From positions 420,225,485 to 420,289,484 of the forward strand of contig NC_057809.1 of assembly GCF_018294505.1 (NCBI RefSeq): DNA of 64,000 nt, in the 5' to 3' direction. Positions 35,331-49,097 of this stretch are shown piece by piece. Position numbers and translations under genes: made by a program. Positions within the stretch are counted from its first letter, which is position 1. Each line of letters begins with the position of its first letter. The notes beneath the pieces are model-generated. The model made no database searches and was not told the origin of the DNA. It saw only the letters and a program-made list of their open reading frames with translations. This DNA comes from Triticum aestivum (lineage: Eukaryota > Streptophyta > Magnoliopsida > Poales > Poaceae).

Positions 35331-36215
35331 GTCATCAAATCACATAACTCATAATACAAATCATCATCGAATGTTAAGCATGCGGACCCTACGGGTTCGA
35401 GAACTATGTAGACATGACCGAGACACATCTCCGGTCAATAACCAATAGCGGAACCTGGATGCTCATATTGGCTCCTACATATTCTATGAAGATCTTTATC
35501 AGTCAAACCGCATAACAATATACGTTGTTCCCTTTGTCATCGGTATGTTACTTGCCCAAGATTTGATCGTCGGTATCAACATACCTAGTTCAATCTCGTT
35601 ACTGGCAAGTTTATTTACTTGTTCTGTAATGCATCATCCCACAACTAACTCATTAGTCACATTGCTTGCAAGGCTTATAATGATGTGCATTACCGAGAGG
35701 GCCCAGAGATACCTCTCCGATATTCGGAGTGACAAATCCTAATCCCAATCTATGCCAACTCAACAAACACCTTCGGAGACACCTGTAGAGCATCTTTGTA
35801 ATCACCCAGTTACGTTGTGACGTTTGATAGCACACGAGGTGTTCCTCCACTATTCGGGAGTTGCACAATTTCATAGTCAGGGGAACATGTATAAGTCATG
35901 AAGAAAGCAATAGCAATAAAACTAAACGATCATTATGCTAAGCTAATGGATGGATCTTGTCCATCACATCATTATCTAATGATGTGATCCCGTTTATCAA
36001 ATGACAACACATGTCTATGGCCAGGAAACTTAACCATCTTTGATTAACGAGCTAGTCAAGTAGAGGCATACTAGGGACACTCAGTTTGTCTACGTATTCA
36101 CACATGTACTAAGTTTACGGTTAATACAATTCTAGCATGAATAATAAACATTTATCATGATATAAGGAAATATAAATAAAAACTTTATTATTGCCTCTAG
36201 GGCATATTTCCTTAA

Positions 36216-37250
36216 TGAAGGACACTGTCGGGTGATAATTCAACAAAAGATTTGATGATTCATAGCGGAGCTGATGTGAGTATCGACACACAACTAGAGG
36301 AAGAAAGAATGCAAGGAGATCCGATTATAAAACAACTGACTAATTCAAAGTTCAACTGCAAAGGAATTTATGATTTCCAAATCAAGGGATCAAAAGTAAT
36401 TGTTTTGATCGAAAATGAATAAGTTCAATAGACTTAGAAGCACAACCGATCAAGGCATTTATTGGTCAAGAATAAGCTCATATCCAAATGATGTCTCAGC
36501 AAGAAGGATAAAACCTGAGGATTGCGAGCATCTGCAGCATATTGAATTGACGGACTCAAGATGATAATGACAAAGGATGCCAATAAGATTACTAGACTTA
36601 CATGATTAATCATAATGTAAGCAAGCAAGAATTTCATGAACAACAGGCTGTTGAGGATTTTCGAAAGATCAAATTGTGTTTCGAAGACTTTGTTGAAACA
36701 CATGAACAACTTGGGAGAAACAAATCCTCGGTGTGTCTGAGGATTAATGTGTAGGTGTATTCAGGTGACAAGGAACTGCAAGGCAGTAGGCACAAGGATC
36801 CTTGGAACAACAACGAGTTTTTCGGGGTATCTTGTAATAACAGAGCAACTGGGGACTAATGTAAGAATGGAAAGTGCGTGTAGTTATCTATAGGGGTTGA
36901 CGGTGGAAGGGAATTGCAAACACAGTGAGCACAAGTTTTCAGGATAACAACGGAGAGTATCTTCGGAATCTTCTGGTGCAACAGGTGATCATCTATAATA
37001 AGGGGCTCTCCGGGAGGAAGTAATTATGAGAACCTAGAGCTAGAGTTAGCAAAATCATTCAACCCAAATAGAAGAGAGATTAGAATCCCAGAGTACAGAC
37101 GAGGAATAAAAGCTCCTAATACACCTAATGGCGATGTGGGCCTGTAAGACACACAACCATGTTAGTAAAAGTTTTTTAGTGACTAGACTCGACTTCGGCC
37201 AAGGAGTGTGGAAGGGGGATTCCTACAGGCAGTCGGCTCTGATACCAACT
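36216..37250 (-). other. Interior of element C, 5' segment (non-coding)
   Basis: About 1 kb between E and the 5' LTR of C, ending in the primer site. This is where gag would start in an autonomous gypsy; I see only short frames. Confidence 0.7.
37235..37247 (-). other. Primer-binding site of element C (initiator tRNA-Met)
   Basis: TGGTATCAGAGCC on the minus strand, 3 bp inside the 5' LTR start at 37251. A perfect match that fixes the orientation of C. Confidence 0.9.
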
Positions 37251-38485
37251 TGTGACACCCTCGATTCAATCGTACACTAATCATACATGCAAATGTGTAC
37301 GATCAAAATCAAGGACTCACGGGAAGATATCACAACACAACTCTAGACACAAATTAAAATAATACAAGCTTTATATTACAAGCCAGGGGCCTCGAGGGCT
37401 CAAATACATAAGCTCGAAGACACAAGAGTCAGCGAAAGCAATAATATTTGAGTACAGACATAAGTTAAACAAGTTTTCCTTAAGAAGGCTAGCACAAAAG
37501 TAGCAATGATCGAAAAGGCAAGGCCTCTTGCCTGGGACCTCCTAACTACTCCTCGAAGTCGAACTCCACGTAGAATCATCTTCGGGATCCTCTTGCTCCT
37601 GGACTCCATCATCTGGTTGCGACATCCGAGAAGAAAAGGAAAGGGGGAAAAGAGGGAGCAAAGCAACCGTGAGTACTCATCCAAAGTACTCGCAAGCAAG
37701 GAACTACACTACATATGCATTGATATTAATGAAATGGGTATTATCAGTGGACTGAACTGCAGAATGCCAGAATAAGAGGGAGATAGCTAGTCCTATTGAA
37801 GATTACGCTTTTGGCCGCCTCCATCTTGAAGCATGTAGGAGAGAGTAGCTGGTAAGTTAACCAAGTATCATCGCATAGCATAATCCTACCCAGTGATCCT
37901 CTCCTCGTCTCCCTATGAGAGAGAGAGATCACCAGGTTGTATCTGGCACTTGAAAGGGTGTATTTTATTAAGTATACAATTCTAGTTGTCATAAGGTCGG
38001 AATAGAACTCCGGGTCGTCCTTTTACCAAGGGACACGGCTATTCAAATAGATAAACTTTCCTGCAGGGGTGCACCACATTACCCAACACACTCGATCCCT
38101 CTGGCCGGACAACTTTCCTGGGTCATGCCCGACCTCGGAAGATCAACACATTGCAGCCCTACCTAAGCACAATAGAGAGGTCAGCACGCCGGTCTAAATC
38201 CTATGCATGCAGGGGTTTGGGCCCATCGCCCATTGCACACCTGCACGTTGCGTACGCGGCCGGTAAGCAGACCTAGCCTCCCTAATACAAGAGCAGGTGT
38301 TCAAGTCCAATCCGGCGCATGCCGCACAGTCGCTGACGTCATGAAGGCTTCGGCTGATACCACAACGTCGAGTGCCCATAACTGTTCCCGCGTAGTTGGT
38401 TACTGCGTATAGGCCAGTGGCCAGACTCAGATCAAATATCTAGATCTCATTAAGCGTGTTATTTGAAGTATCCGCGGACGCCGAC

Positions 38486-40065
38486 TGATACGTCTCCAAC
38501 GTATCTATAATTTTTGATTGTTCCATGCTATTATATTATCTTTTTTGGATGTTATTGGGCTTATTTATACACTTTTATATCATTTTTGGGACTAACCTAC
38601 TAACCCAAGGCCCAATGCAAATTGTTGTTTTTTTTTGCCTATTTCAGTGTTTCGCAGAAAAGGAATATCAAACGAATCCAAACAGAATAAAACCTTCGGG
38701 AGAGTTATTTTTGGAACAAACATGATCCAGGGGACTTGGAGTGGACGTCAAGAAACCAACGAGGAGGCCACAAGGCAGGGGGCGCGCCTACCCCCTGGGC
38801 ACGCCCTCCCCCCTCGTGGCTCCACCGACCTACTTCTTCCTGCTATATATATTCATATACCCCAAAAGCATCCGGGAGCACCACAAAACCCTATTTCCAC
38901 CGTCGCAACCTTATGTACCCAAGATATCCCATATTGGGACCTTTTCCAGAGCTCCGTCGGAGGGGGGATCAATCATGGAGGGCCTCTACATCAACTCCAT
39001 GGCCCCTCCGATGACGTGTGAGTAGTTTACTTCAGATCTTGGGGTCCATGGTTATTAGCTAGATGGCTTCTTCTCTCTCTTTGGATCTGGATACAATGTT
39101 CTCCTCGATCTTCTTGGAGATCTATTTGATGTAACTCTTTTTGTGGTGTGTTTGTCGAGATCCGATGAATTGTGGGTTTATGATCAAGTTTAACTATGAA
39201 CAATATTTGATTCTTCTCTGGAATCTTTTATGTATGATTGGTTATCTTAGCAAGTCTCTTCGAATTATCAGTTTGGTTTGGCCTACTAGATTGATCTTTC
39301 TTGCAATGGGAGAAGTGCTTAGCTTTGGGTTCAATCTTGCGGTGTCCTTTCCCAGTGACAACAGGGGCATCAAGGCACGTATTGTATTGTTGCCATCGAG
39401 GATAAAAAGATGGGGTTTATATCATATTGCTTGAGTTTATCCCTCTACATCATGTCATCTTGCCTAATGCATTACTCTGTTCTTATGAACTTAATACTCT
39501 AGATGCATGCTGGATAGCGGTTGATGTGTGGAGTAATAGTAGTATATGCAGAATCATTTCGGTCTACTTGTCGCGGACGTGATGCCTATATACATGATCA
39601 TGCCTAGATATTCTCATAATTATGCACTTTTCTATCAATTGCTTGACAGTAATTTGTTCACCCACCATAATACTTATGCTAACTTGAGAGAAGCCACTAG
39701 TGAAACCTATGCCCCCCGGGTCTATTCTTCTTTATATTAATCTCCCTCAACAAGCTATTTCTATTACCATTTATTTTGCAATCTTTACTTTCAATCTATA
39801 TCATAAAAATACCAAAAATATTTATCTTATAGTTATTATCTCTATCAGATCTCACTCTCGTAAGTGACCGTGAAGGGATTGACAACCCCTTTATCGCGTT
39901 GGTTGCGAGGTTCTTATTTGTTTGTGTAGGTACGAGGGACTTGCGTGTAGTCTCCTACTGGATTGATACCTTGGTTCTCAAAAACTAAGGGAAATACTTA
40001 TGCTACTTTGCTGCATCACCCTTTCCTCTTCAAGGCAAAACCAACGCAGTGCTCAAGAGGTAGCA
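38486..40065 (+). mobile_element. Element G: Sabrina-like solo LTR (1580 bp)
   Basis: TGATACGTCTCCAACG...AAGAGGTAGCA flanked by perfect CCGAC duplications (38481-38485 and 40066-40070). The other C LTR shows the empty site near 8020. No interior. TATA-like stretch at about 38844-38852. Confidence 0.92.
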
Positions 40066-40432
40066 CCGACCAGGGACCAGGCCCACCTGTCACCTAGGTG
40101 GTCGCAACCTGCCCTGTCGCTCCGCAACAAAGTAGACATCAGGGGGCTGTCGGGAACCCAGGCCCACCAATACGTGGGTGGAACCACCTTCCCCTTCAGC
40201 CCCCATCTCTGAATCATCAACATAAGTATGTAATAGTATAGTATAAACCCGTGATCACCTCCCGAGTGATCACGGGCCAGTAGTATAGCATAGTAGACGG
40301 ACAAGAGTGTAGGGCCACTGATGTTAAACTAGCATCCTGTACTAAGCATTTAGGATTGCAGGTAAATGTAACAACAGAAGTAACAAGGGCAAGCTATGCA
40401 GTAGAATAGGTTCATCTAAAAGCAGTAATAAC

Positions 40433-42180
40433 TATTGGAAATATGCCCTAGAGGCAATAATAAAAGTGTTATTATTATATTTCCTTGTTCATGATAATTG
40501 TCTTTTATTCATGCTATAACTGTATTATCCGGAAATTGTAATACATGTGTGAATACATAGACCACAATATGTCCCTAGTGAGCCTCTAGTTGACTAGCTC
40601 GTTGTGATCAACAGATAGTCATGGTTTCCTGGCTATGGACATTGGATGTCGTTGATAACGGGATCACATCATTAGGAGAATGATGTGATGGACAAGACCC
40701 AATCCTAAGCCTAGCACAAAGATCGTGTAGTTCGTATGCTAGAGCTTTGCCAATGTCAAGTATCTCTTCCTTTGACCATGAGAGCGTGTAACTCCTGGAT
40801 ACCGTAGGAGTGCTTTGGGTGTATCAAACGTCACAACGTAACTGGGTGACTATAAAGGTGCACTACAGGTATCTCCGAAAGTATCTATTGTTTTATGCGG
40901 ATCGAGACTGGGATTTGTCACTCCGTGTAAACGGAGAGGTATCTCTGGGCCCACTCGGTAGGACATCATCATATGCGCAATGTGACCAAGGAGTTGATCA
41001 CGGGATGATGTGTTACGGAACGAGTAAAGTGACTTGCCGGTAACGAGATTGAACAAGGTATCGGTATACCGACGATCGAATCTCGGGCAAGTAACATACC
41101 GATAGACAAAGGGAATTGAATACAGGATTGATTAAGTCCTTGACATTGTGGTTCATCCGATGAGATCATCGTGGAACATGTGGGAGCCATCATGGGTATC
41201 CAGATCCCGCTGTTGGTTATTGACCGGAGAACGTCTCGGTCATGTCTACATATCTCCCGAACCCGTAGGGTCTACACACTTAAGGTTCGATGACGCTAGG
41301 GTTATAAAGGAAGCTTGTATGTGGTTACCGAATGTTGTTTGGAGTCCCGGATGAGATCCCGGACGTCACGAGGAGTTCCAAAATGGTCCGGAGGTAAAGA
41401 TTTATATATGGGAAGTCCTATTTTGGCCACCGGAAAATGTTCGGGATTTTTCGGTATTATACCGGGAAGGTTCTAGAAGGTTCCGGAGTGGGGCCCACCT
41501 ACATGGGGGGACCCACATGAACGTGGGTAGTGGGGGCAAGGCCCCACACCCCTGGTCAAGGCGCATCAAGATCCCCCCTTAGAAGGAATAAGATCATATC
41601 CCGAAGGGATAAGATCAAGATCCCTAAAAAAGGGGGATAACAATCGGTGGGGAAGGAAATGATGGGATTTCTTTCCTCCCACCTTGGCCAACGCCCCAAT
41701 GGACTTGGAGGGCAAGAAACCAGCCCCTCCACCCCTATATATAGTGGGGAGACGCATGGGAGCTAAAGACGAAGTTCTGGCGCAGCCCTCCCCCTCTCAC
41801 AAGTACTCCTCCTCTCCCGCGGTGCTTGGCGAAGCCCTGCAGGATTGCCACGCTCCTCCATCACCGCCACGCTGTTGTGCTGCTGCTGGATGGAGTCTTC
41901 CTCAACCTCTCCCTCTCTCCTTGCTGGATCAAGGCATGGGAGACGTCACCGGGCTGTACGTGTGTTGAACACGGAGGTGCCGTCCGTTCGGCACTAGGAT
42001 CATCGGTGATTTGAATCACGACGAGTACGACTCCATCAACCCCGTTCACTTGAACGCTTCCGCTTAGCGATCTACAAGGGTATGTAAATGCACTCTCCTT
42101 CTACTCGTAGCTGGTTTCTCCATAGATAGATCTTGGTGACACGTAGGAATTTTTTTGAATTTCTGCTACGTTCCCCAACA
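40433..42180 (+). repeat. 5' LTR of element O (1748 bp)
   Basis: Starts TATTGG (TG changed to TA) and ends CCCCAACA. TATA box TATATATAG at 41736-41744. Confidence 0.93.
41736..41744 (+). promoter_or_regulatory. TATA box of the element O 5' LTR
   Basis: TATATATAG with the same TGGGGA flank as element A. The 3' LTR copy is at 48653-48661. Confidence 0.65.
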
Positions 42181-43451
42181 GTGGCATCATGAGCTAGGTT
42201 TATTGCGTTGATTCTTTGCACGAGTAGAACACAAAGTAGTTGTGGGCGTTGATGTTGTTCAATATGCTTACCGTTACTAGTCCAATCTTGTTTCGACAGT
42301 ATTGTGGGATGAAGCGGCCCGGACCGACCTTACACGTACTCTTACGTGAGACAGGTTCCACCGATTGACATGCACTTGGTGCATAAGGTGGCTAGCGGGT
42401 GCCAGTCTCTCCCACTTTAGTCGGAACGGATTCGATCAAAAGGGTCCTTATGAAGGGTAAATAGCAATTGGCATATCACGTTGTGGTTTTGCGTAGGTAA
42501 GAAACGTTCTTGCTAGAAACCCATAACAGCCACGTAAAACATGCAAACAACAATTAGAGGACGTCTAACTTGTTTTTGCAGGGTATGCTATGTGATGTGA
42601 TATGGCCAAAAGGATGTGATGAATGATATATGTGATGTATGAGATTGATCATGTTCTTGTAATAGGATTCACGACTTGCATGTCGATGAGTATGACAACC
42701 GGCAGGAGCCATAGGAGTTGTCTTTATTTATTGTATGACCTGCGTGTCATTGAAGAACGCCATGTAAACTACTTTACTTTATTGCTAAACGCTTTAGTCA
42801 TAGAAGTAGAAGTAGTCGTTGGCGTGACAACTTCATGAAGACACAATGATGGAGATCATGATGATGGAGATCATGGTGTCATGCCGGTGACAAGATGATC
42901 ATGGAGCCCCGAAGATGAAGATCAAAGGAGCTATATGATATTGGCCATATCATGTCACTACTCTATTTGATTGCATGTGATGTTTATCATGTTTATGCAT
43001 CTTGTTTGCTTAGAACGACGGTAGTAAATAAGATGATCCCATACAACAATTTCAAGAAGTGTTCTCCCCTAACTGTGCACCGTTGCTACAGTTCGTCGCT
43101 TCTAAGCACCACGTGATGATCGGGTGTGATGGATTCTTACGTTCACATACAACGGGTGTAAGACAGTTTTACACAGCGAAAACACTTAGGGTTAACTTGA
43201 CGAGCCTAGCATGTACATACATGGCCTCGGAACACGAAGACCGAAAGGTCGAGCATGAGTCGTATAGTAGATACGATCAACATGAAGATGTTCACCGATG
43301 ATGACTAGTCCGTCTCACGTGATGATCGGACACGGCCTAGTTGACTCGGATCATGTAATCACTTAGATGACCAGAGGGATGTCTATCTGAGTGGGAGTTC
43401 ATAAGATGAACTTAATTATCCTGAACATAGTCAAAAGACCTTTTGCAAATT
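42181..43451 (+). other. Primer site and leader of element O
   Basis: Primer site reads TGGCATCATGAGC, altered from TGGTATCAGAGC. The leader is collinear with that of A, including the GATGATGGAGATCAT repeat (about 42847-42876). No gene. Confidence 0.8.
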
Positions 43452-46400
43452 ATGTCGTAGCTCGCGCTTTAGTTCTACTGTTTTAGATATGTTCCTAGAG
43501 AAAATATAGTTGAAAGTTGATAGTAGCGATTATGCGAACAGTAGAAAGCTTATGTCCTTAATGCACTGCTCAGTGTGCTGAACCCCAAACGTCGTTTGTG
43601 GATGTTTCGAACATCGAACATACACGTTTTGATAACTACGTGATAGTTCAGTTAAATGGTTTAAGTAGAGGCACCAAAGACGTTTTTGAAACATCGCGGA
43701 ACATATGAGATGTTTCGAGGGCTGAAATTGGGATTTCAGGCTCGTGCTCACGTCAAGAGGTATAAGACCTCCGACGATTCTCTTAGCCTGCAAACTAAGG
43801 GAGAAAATCTCAATCGTTGAGCTTGTGCTCAGATTGTCTGAGTGCAACAATCACTTGAATCAAGTGGGAGTTAATCTTCCAGATGAGATAGTGATGTTTC
43901 TCCAAAGTCATTGCCACCAAGCTGCTAGAGCTTCGTGATGAACTATAACATATCAGGGATAGATATGATGATCCTTGAGGTATTCGCGATGTTTGACACC
44001 GCGAAAGTAGAAATCAAGAAGGAGCATCAATTATTGATGGTTGGTGAAACCACTAGTTTCAAGAAGGGCAAGGGCAGGAAGGGATATTTCATGAAACGGC
44101 AAATCAGTTGCTGCTCCAGTGAAGAAACCCAAGGTTGAACCCAAACCCGAGACTAAGTGCTTCTGTAATAAGGGGAACAGCTACTGGAGCAGAATTACCC
44201 TAGATACTTGGTAGATAAGAAGGCTGGCAAGGTCGATAGAAGTATATTGGATATACATTATGTTAATGTGTACTTTACTAGTACTCCTAGTAGCACCAGG
44301 GTATTAGATACCGGTTTGGTTGCTAAGCGTTAGTAACTCGAAATAAAAGGCTACGGAATAAACGGAGACTAGCTAAAGGAGAGCTGACGATATGTGTTGG
44401 AAGTGTTTCCAAGTTTGATGTAATCAAACATCGCACGCTCCCTCTACCATCAAGATTAGTATTAAACCTGAATAATTGTCATTTGGTGTTTGCGTTGAGC
44501 ATAGACATGATTGGATTATGTCTATCGCAATACGGTTATTCATTTAAGGAGAGTAATGGTCACTCTGTTTATTTGAATAATACCTTCAATGGTCTTGCAC
44601 CTGAAACGAATGGTTTATTGAATCTCGATCGTAGTGATACACATTTTCATGCCAAAAGATATAAGATAGTAATGATAGTACCACTTACTTGTGGCACTGC
44701 CATGTAAGTCATAATGGTATAAAACGCATGAAGAAGCTCCATGTTGATGGATCTTTGGACTCACTCATTTTGAAAAGTTTGAGACATGCGAACCATGTCT
44801 ATTGGTATATATGCATGAAGAAACTCCATGCAAATGGACCGTTTGAACTCACTTGATTTTGAATCACTTGAGATATGCAAATCATACCACATGGGCAAGA
44901 TGACTGAAAAGCCTCGGTTTCAGTAAGATGGAACAAGATAGCAACTTGTTGGAAGTAACACATTTTGATGTGTGTAGTCCAATGAGTGCTGAGGCATGCA
45001 GTGAATATCATTATGTTCTTACTTCACAGATGATTCGAGTAGATGTTGAATATATTTACTTGATGAAACACAAGTCTGAATTATTGAATGGTTCAAGTAA
45101 TTTCAGAGTAAAGTTGAAGATCATCGTGACAAGAGGATAAAATGTCTATGATAAGATCATAGAGATGAGTATCTGAGTTACGAGTTTTGGCACACAATTA
45201 AGACATTGTGGAAATTGTTTCGCAATTAATACCGCCTGGAACACCATAGTGTGATGGTGTGTCCGAACATCATAACTGCACCCTATTGGATATGATGCAT
45301 ACCATGATGTCTCTTATCGAATTACCACTATCGTTCATGGGTTAGGCATTAGAGACAACCACATTCACTTTAAATAGGGCACCACGTAATTCCGTTGAGA
45401 TGACACCATATGAATTATGGTCTAGAGAAACCTAAGTTGTCATTTCTTAAAAGTTTGGGGCTGCGACGCTTATATGAAAAAAGTTTCAGGTTGATAAGCT
45501 CGAACCCAAAGCGGATAAAATGCATCTTCATAGGAAACCCAAAATAGTTGGGTATACCTCCTAATTCAGATCCGAAAGCAATATGGATTGTTTCTTGAAT
45601 CGGGTCCTTTCTCGAGGAAAAGTTTCTCTCGAAAGAATTGAGTGGGAGGATGGTGGAAACTTGATGAGGTTATTGAACCATCTCTTCAACTAGTGTGTGG
45701 CAGGGCACAGGAAGTTGTTCCTGTGGCACCTACACCAATTGAAGTGGAAGCTTATGATATTGATCATGAAACTTCGGATCAAGTCACTACCAAACCTCGT
45801 GGGATAACAAGGATGCGTACTACTTCAGAGTGGTACGTAATTCTGTCTTGAAGGTCATGTTGCTAGACAACAATGAACCTACGAGCTATGGAGAAGCGAT
45901 GGTGGGCCCGAATTCCGACAAATGGTTAGAAGCCATGAAATCCGAGATAGTATCCATATATTAGAACAAAGCATGGACTTTGATGGACTTGCCTGATGAT
46001 CGGCAATCCATTGAGATAAATGGATCTTTTAAGAAGAAGACGGACGTGGATGGTAATGTCACCATCTATGAAGCTCGACTTGTGGCGAAGTGTTTTCCGA
46101 CAAGTTCAAGGAGTTGACTACGATGAGATTTTTTCACTCGTAGCGATGCTTATACTCCGTCGGAATCATGTTAGCATTAGCTGCATTTATGAAATCTGGC
46201 AGATGGATGTCAAGACAAGTTTCCTTACCAGTTTTCGTAAGGAAAGGTTGTATGCAATACAATCAGAAAAGTTTTGTCGATCCTAAGGATGCTAAAAGGT
46301 ATGCTAGCTCCAGCGATCCTTCTAAGGACTGGAGTAAGCATCTCGGAGTTGGAATGTACGCTTTGATGAGATGATCAAAGATTTTGGATTTATACAAAGT

Positions 46401-47210
46401 TTATGAGAAACTTGTATTTCCAAAGAAGTGAGTGGGAGCACTATAGAATTTCTGATGAGTATATGTTGTTGACATATTGATGATCAGAGATGATGTAGAA
46501 TTTCTAGAAAGCATATAGGGTTATTTGAAAGGTGTTTTTCAATAGAAAACCTGGACTAAGCTACTTGAACATTGAGCATCAAGATCTATAAGGATAGATC
46601 AAAATGCTTAATAATACTTTCAAATGAGCACATACCTTGACATGATCTTGAAGGTGTTCAAGATGGATCAGTCAAAGAAGAAGTTCTTGCCTGAGTTGTA
46701 AGGTACGAAGTTAAGACTTAAATCTCGACCTCGGCAGAAAAGAGAGAAAGGACGAAGGTCGTCCCCTATGCTTAAGACATAGGCTCTACAGTATGCTATG
46801 CTGTGTACCGCACCTGAAGTGTGCCTTGCCATGAGTCAGTCAAGGGGTACAAGAGTGATCCAAAAATGGATCATAGGACAGCGGTAAAAGTTATCCTTAG
46901 TAACTAGCGGACTAAGGAATTTTTCTCGGTTATGGAGGTGGTAAAAGAGTTCGTGGTAAAGGGTTACGTCGATACAAGCTAAACACCTATCCGGATAGCT
47001 CTGAGTAGAGAGACCGGATACATATAATGGAGCAACAATTTAGAATAGCTCCAAGTAGAACAGTTATTTGGAATAGCTCCAAATAGAGCGTGGTAGCTGC
47101 ATCTAGGAGATGACATAGAGATTTGTAAAGCACACACGGATCTGAAAGGTTCAGACCCGTTGACTAAAACCTCTCTCACAAGCAACATGATCAAACATAA
47201 AACTCATTGA
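43452..47210 (+). pseudogene. Remnant gag-pol of element O
   Basis: Alignable by eye to the gag-pol of A over its whole length but broken into fragments of under about 110 codons. The start is ATG TCG TAG. The zinc knuckle (44158-44200) has lost His and several Cys. The protease LDTG at 44304-44315 remains. RT YVDD reads YVVD at 46462-46473, removing a catalytic Asp. Pieces of integrase (YHYVLTSQMIRVDVEYIYL at 45010-45065) and of RNase H persist. It cannot encode any functional enzyme. Confidence 0.88.
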
Positions 47211-47349
47211 GTGTTAATCACATAGTGATGTGAACTAGACTACTGACTCTAGTAAACTCTTGGGTATTAGTCACATGGCGACGTGACCTGTGAGTGTTAA
47301 TCACATGGCGATGTGAACTAGATTATTGACTCTAGTGCAAGTGGGAGAC
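47205..47349 (+). repeat. Repeated segment before the polypurine tract of element O
   Basis: GTGTTAATCACAT...GACTCTAGT-type sequence occurs about three times in imperfect copies (from about 47211, 47261 and 47307). Element A has the ACTAGATTATTGACTCTAGT part once. The tract CAAGTGGGAGAC ends at 47349. Confidence 0.7.
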
Positions 47350-49097
47350 TGTTGGAAATATGCCCTAGAGGCAATAATAAAAGTGTTATTATTATATTTC
47401 CTTGTTCATGATAATTGTCTTTTATTCATGCTATAACTATATTATCCGGAAATCGTAATACACGTGTGAATACATAGACCACAATATGTCCCTAGTGAGC
47501 CTCTAGTTGACTAGCTCGTTGTGATCAACAGATAGTCATGGTTTCCTGGCTATGGACATTGGATGTTGTTGATAACGGGATCACATCATTAGGAGAATGA
47601 TGTGATGGACAAGACCCAATCCTAAGCCTAGCACAAAGATCGTGTAGTTCGTATGCTAGAGCTTTGCCAATGTCAAGTATCTCTTCCTTTAACCATGAGA
47701 GCGTGTAACTCCTGGATACCATAGGAGTGCTTTGGGTGTATCAAACATCACAACGTAACTGGGTGACTATAAAGGTGCACTACAGGTATCTCCGAAAGTA
47801 TCTATTGTTTTATGCGGATCGAGACTGGGATTTGTCACTCCGTGTAAACGGAGAGGTATCTCTGGGCCCACTCGGTAGGACATCATCATATGCGCAATGT
47901 GACCAAGGAGTTGATCACGGGATGATGTGTTACGGAACGAGTAAAGTGACTTGCCGGTAACGAGATTGAACAAGGTATCGGTATACCGACGATCGAATCT
48001 CAGGCAAGTAACATACCGATAGACAAAGGGAATTGAATACGGGATTGATTAAGTCCTTGACATTGTGGTTCATCCGATGAGATCATCGTGGAACATGTGG
48101 GAGCCATCATGGGTATCCAGATCGCGCTGTTGGTTATTGACCGGAGAACGTCTCGGTCATGTCTACATATCTCCCGAACCCGTAGGGTCTACACACTTAA
48201 GGTTAGATGATGCTAGGGTTATAAAGGAAGCTTGTATGTGGTTACCGAATGTTGTTCGGAGTCCCGGATGAGATCCCGGACGTCACGAGGAGTTCCAGAA
48301 TGGTCCGGAGGTAAAGATTTATATATGGGAAGTCCTATTTTGGCCACCGGAAAATGTTCGGGATTTTTCGGTATTGTACCGGGAAGGTTCTAGAAGGTTC
48401 CGGAGTGGGGCTCACCTACATGGGGGGACCCACATGAACGTGGGTAGTGGGGGCAAGGCCCCACACCCCTGGTCAAGGCGCACCAAGATCCCCCCTTAGA
48501 AGGAATAAGATCATATCCCGAAGGGATAAGATCAAGATCCCTAAAAAAGGGGGATAACAATCGGTGGGGAAGGAAATGATGGGATTTCTTTCCTCCCACC
48601 TTGGCCAACGCCCCAATGGACTTGGAGGGCAAGAAACCAGCCCCTCCACCCCTATATATAGTGGGGAGACGCATGGGAGCTAAAGACGAAGTTCTGGCGC
48701 AGCCCTCCCCCTCTCACAAGTACTCCTCCTCTCCCGCGGTGCTTGGCGAAGCCCTGCAGGATTGCCACGCTCCTCCATCACCGCCACGCTGTTGTGCTGC
48801 TGCTGGATGGAGTCTTCCTCAATCTCTCCCTCTCTCCTTGCTGGATCAAGGCGTGGGAGACGTCACCGGGCTGTACGTGTGTTGAACACGAAGGTGCCGT
48901 CCGTTCGGCACTAGGATCATCGGTGATTTGAATCACGACGAGTACGACTCCATCAACCCCGTTCACTTGAACGCTTCCGCTTAGCGATCTACAAGGGTAT
49001 GTAGATGCACTCTCCTTCTACTCGTAGCTGGTTTCTCCATAGATAGATCTTGGTGACACGTAGGAAAATTTTTGAATTTCTGCTACGTTCCCCAACA
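47350..49097 (+). repeat. 3' LTR of element O (1748 bp)
   Basis: TGTTGG...CCCCAACA, same length as the 5' LTR and about 98.6% identical by eye. Confidence 0.93.

Larger units (their letters stand above)
32886..36215 (-). mobile_element. Element E: WIS-like solo LTR, interrupted by F
   Basis: Minus-strand LTR of 1737 bp after removal of F and its duplication. The left end TGTTGGGCAACG and right end GGCATATTTCCTTAA match copia LTR ends in reverse. No interior or second LTR is present, so it is a solo LTR. Flanks CAAAG (32881-32885) and TGAAG (36216-36220) match at three of five bases, an eroded duplication at best. Confidence 0.8.
40433..49097 (+). mobile_element. Element O: Angela-like copia, young LTRs but heavily decayed interior
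   Basis: Complete structure with ATAAC duplications (40428-40432 and 49098-49102), two LTRs of 1748 bp, an altered primer site, a leader, a decayed gag-pol, and a purine tract. Interior 5169 bp, close to the 5310 bp of A. About two dozen LTR differences by eye (about 1.4%), fewer than in A, while the coding region has far more stops and indels. This suggests it was already non-coding when it moved. Inserted in the 5' LTR of C; the empty site is near 8365 in the other LTR. Confidence 0.93.
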
